DNA of 7,859 bases from Cyclobacteriaceae bacterium (lineage in GTDB: Bacteria; Bacteroidota; Bacteroidia; Cytophagales; Cyclobacteriaceae), in contig JALWRJ010000108.1 in the NCBI GenBank assembly GCA_026994125.1, positions 1-7,859 of the forward strand. The letters are read 5' to 3'. The notes beneath the pieces were generated by a model, which had not been told where the DNA came from, did not search any database, and saw nothing but the letters and a program-made list of their open reading frames with translations. A program made the translations under genes and the position numbers. This document shows positions 5,588 to 7,859 of the stretch, in pieces. Every line of letters starts with the position of its first letter. Position 1 is the first letter of the stretch.

Positions 5588-7786
5588 ATGAATACAACTT
5601 CTATACCTAAAACGGGCTTTGAAGGATTCAAAGCCCATTTTAAAGATGATTTAATTTCGGGGTTTAGCGTATCGCTTATAGCTTTACCTCTGTGCCTGGG
5701 CATAGCCATTGCCTCGGGGGTGCCTCCATTGGCCGGTTTAATAACAGCTATTATTGGAGGTATAGTTGCCTCTCGTATATCGGGTTCGTTTGTAACTATT
5801 AGCGGGCCGGCTGCCGGGCTTATTGTAATTACTTTAGGGGCAGCCGAAGCCATGGGGGGTGCCGGTGCCGAATCGGGCTATGCCGGCTACCCGCATGCAT
5901 TGGGCGCTATTGTAATTGGTGGTGTAATTATGGGGCTGTTTGGGCTCCTTAAAGTAGGTAAAGTAGGCGATTACTTTCCGTCCTCGGCAGTACATGGCAT
6001 GTTAGCTGCCATAGGGGTTATTATTATTATTAAACAAATTTTTCCTGCCCTGGGGGTGGTTTCACCCAAAGGAGAAATTTTAGAAGTAGCCACCGATATA
6101 CCCCATGCGTTTACCGAAATGAGTTTGCCATCGGTAATTATTTCGGCTATTACACTTCTAATTTTAATTGTACATCCTTTACTTAAATTAAAGTTTATAA
6201 AAATGATTCCTGCCCCTATGTGGGTATTAATTTTTACTATTCCAATTGCTTACCAAATTGGGCACGAGCATTTCTTTTTAGTTAAAATATCGGGCACCGA
6301 GCACTTATCTATGGTTAAAATGCCTCATAATTTATTTGGAAAAGGAGGTATTCACTTTCCTTCGTTCGAAAAAATTGGTGAATCTGCCTTTTGGGTAGCG
6401 GTAGTTGGGGTAGCTTTAGTTTCGGCCATTGAGAGTTTGCTTAGTGCTAAAGCGGTTGATAGCTTAGACCCTTATAAACGTAAATCTAATTTAGATAAAG
6501 ATTTAATGGCCATGGGCTTTGGTTCTTCGTTGGCTGCTTTAGTAGGGGGGCTGCCTATGATTTCTGAAATTGTTCGTTCTTCGGCCAATGTTAATAATGG
6601 GGCAAAAACCCAATGGGCTAACTTTTTTCATGGTACTTTTTTGCTTATTTATTTTCTTGTGGCCGTTTCTATCATCGAAATGATACCCATACCGGCACTT
6701 TCTGCTATGCTAGTGTTTACCGGATATAAATTGGCACACCCACGGGAGTTTGTTCACATGGCTAAAATAGGTAAAACAGAAATTATTGTATTTGTAATAA
6801 CCTTAATTGCAGTGTTGGCTTCAGACTTGATTATTGGTATTATTATTGGCATCATTGTAACTTATATTTTTACACTGGCTAAAGGCAATCCGGTTAAAAA
6901 TTTATTTAGGGCTAATGCGAACATCCAAGGTGATACCATTAAATTAGAAGGCTATTTAACATTCTCTAATTTCCTATCTTTAAAAAAGAAATTAGATGCA
7001 GCTTTGGCGGCCAATAATGCCATTACCCTGGATTTTGCACAGGTAACTTTTGTGGATCATACCGTTATACACCATTTAGAAGATTATGAAAGGGATGCGG
7101 TTGTAGCCGGCAAGCGGGTTAATACCATTAATATGGAAGGGCTAAACCCCGAAACCAACCATAGCCTGGCCGCACGCTCCAGAAAATATGCGGCTCCGGC
7201 TGTGCAAACGGTAGCTACTAACCGTGGTGCAGAACTCGAAGCCTTTGCCAAAGAAAATGGCTATTCCTTTGAGGTAGAAACTTCCGATTTTGAGGATTGG
7301 GATTTTTATCATTTAACCATTCGTCATAAAATAGTTTCCATAAAAAGATTAATTACTATAATAGAGGGGGCTGTTACCTACACAGTGGCAGATGTTAAAA
7401 CTAAATCCGGGGAGCTTTCAACCGAAGATTTTGATAAGCAAACGGTTGTAAAAATATCAGGACTACCATCGGTTCCTAAGTTTTATATGCATAAAGCCGA
7501 TTTTGTGGATAAGTTAAAAGATGCGTTAGGTAAAGATGATATTGATTTTGAATCGAACCCTGAATTTTCAAACAACTATGTGTTGCGTTCGGACGGCATG
7601 GAAACCGAAGTGCGCGCTATGTTTACCGATGCCTTAATGGCACATATTAATGCTAACGGTTCTCATTTTATGAGCGGTAATGGTAAAGATTTACTCTTGC
7701 ATTTTGATGATAAGTTGCTTTCTGTTGATGAGATTAAGCAATTGATTGATGCTGCCAAACAGTTGGTAAAATTATTAAATTACTAG
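5588..7786 (+). CDS. SulP-family anion transporter with STAS domain and long C-terminal extension (possible bicarbonate carrier)
   Basis: SulP/SLC26 proteins move anions such as sulfate or bicarbonate across the inner membrane. The N-terminus reads KDDLISGFSVSLIALPLCLG (19-38), the family start, followed by the TM3 element GSFVTISGPAAG (66-77). A transmembrane acidic residue, E282 in VSAIESLLSAKAV, sits at the place of the TM8 ion-site residue. The TM10 region has GGLPMISEIVRSSANVNNGAK. Membrane helices end near 430. A STAS domain follows (about 448-540) with FVDHTVIHHL (488-497), in which the usual phosphorylatable serine after Asp is H491. Residues from about 545 to 732 are an extra region lacking carbonic-anhydrase Cys/Asp-Arg/His/Cys motifs. 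It holds FEDWDFYH (568-575) and a final module EFSNNYVLRSDG...LLLHFDDKLLSVDEI. The start ATG at 5588 is 46 bases after dabB and fits the family's N-terminus; no Shine-Dalgarno is seen. Likely co-transcribed with dabAB. Bicarbonate as substrate is inferred from the neighbours; sulfate or another anion is possible. Confidence 0.9.
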   Translation: MNTTSIPKTGFEGFKAHFKDDLISGFSVSLIALPLCLGIAIASGVPPLAGLITAIIGGIVASRISGSFVTISGPAAGLIVITLGAAEAMGGAGAESGYAGYPHALGAIVIGGVIMGLFGLLKVGKVGDYFPSSAVHGMLAAIGVIIIIKQIFPALGVVSPKGEILEVATDIPHAFTEMSLPSVIISAITLLILIVHPLLKLKFIKMIPAPMWVLIFTIPIAYQIGHEHFFLVKISGTEHLSMVKMPHNLFGKGGIHFPSFEKIGESAFWVAVVGVALVSAIESLLSAKAVDSLDPYKRKSNLDKDLMAMGFGSSLAALVGGLPMISEIVRSSANVNNGAKTQWANFFHGTFLLIYFLVAVSIIEMIPIPALSAMLVFTGYKLAHPREFVHMAKIGKTEIIVFVITLIAVLASDLIIGIIIGIIVTYIFTLAKGNPVKNLFRANANIQGDTIKLEGYLTFSNFLSLKKKLDAALAANNAITLDFAQVTFVDHTVIHHLEDYERDAVVAGKRVNTINMEGLNPETNHSLAARSRKYAAPAVQTVATNRGAELEAFAKENGYSFEVETSDFEDWDFYHLTIRHKIVSIKRLITIIEGAVTYTVADVKTKSGELSTEDFDKQTVVKISGLPSVPKFYMHKADFVDKLKDALGKDDIDFESNPEFSNNYVLRSDGMETEVRAMFTDALMAHINANGSHFMSGNGKDLLLHFDDKLLSVDEIKQLIDAAKQLVKLLNY

Positions 7787-7800
7787 GCTATACTATGTAC

Positions 7801-7846
7801 AACAGGAACTTTTACGGTTAAGTTGTTAAAAGTTCCTGTTTATTTT
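7801..7846 (+). terminator. Rho-independent terminator after the SulP gene
   Basis: A perfect 14-bp inverted repeat (7801-7814 with 7827-7840; left arm begins AACAGGAACTTTT) encloses a 12-base loop and is followed by TATTTT. It begins 14 bases after the SulP stop codon and would end the dabA-dabB-SulP transcript. The T-tract is interrupted by one A. On the reverse strand no T-run follows the stem, so it looks one-directional. Confidence 0.85.
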
Positions 7847-7859
7847 AGGTATTACAAGA

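Noticed and set aside
5563..5853. Reverse-strand open frame of 96 codons opposite the start of the SulP gene
   Set aside because: It is a shadow of a strongly conserved SulP coding region, with low-complexity Ala/Pro/Ile content; no sign of a real gene. The same holds for reverse frames at 225-476, 2535-2744 and 2841-3074.
7220..7786. Fused carbonic anhydrase domain on the SulP C-terminus
   Set aside because: The region has no cysteines and lacks the CxDxR and HxxC zinc motifs of beta-carbonic anhydrases.

Overview
The window carries five forward-strand genes from what looks like a member of the Bacteroidota. The evidence for that is moderate-to-low GC, intergenic sequence without clear Shine-Dalgarno sites, and proteins whose wording resembles Bacteroidota versions of their families (the DUF2309/DabA protein, its NuoL-like partner ending in an AYRSS-type tail, and a SulP protein with a DHT STAS motif). 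The assignment rests on pattern recognition, not on a search.

Layout: bases 1-636 hold the 3' part of an exopolyphosphatase (Ppx/GppA family) gene cut by the window edge. Next comes a small gene for a probable exported protein of unknown function (best start 714, end 1037), with a candidate Bacteroidota-type promoter just before it. A 106-base gap (1038-1143) with a weak, overlapping set of inverted repeats separates it from the main block: dabA (1144-3666), a NuoL-like dabB (3670-5541, only 3 bases after dabA) and a SulP anion transporter (5588-7786, 46 bases after dabB). A strong stem-loop with a T-rich tail at 7801-7846 closes the block.

How the genes may work together: DabA and DabB form the two-part inorganic-carbon (DAB) system, in which a zinc-dependent, beta-carbonic-anhydrase-like cytoplasmic subunit is coupled to a cation-driven membrane subunit to accumulate bicarbonate. 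The SulP protein belongs to a family with bicarbonate and sulfate carriers, so the three genes could be a combined inorganic-carbon supply locus. No RuBisCO, carboxysome or separate carbonic anhydrase gene is visible, which fits a carbon-supply role for anaplerotic carboxylation in a heterotroph, though that is inference. The four DabA zinc-site residues are all present.

The most notable points are: changed key residues in the NuoL-like channel of DabB; an internal insert in DabB that resembles the NuoL C-terminal region; and a C-terminal extension of about 190 residues on the SulP protein, after the STAS domain, that is not a carbonic anhydrase.
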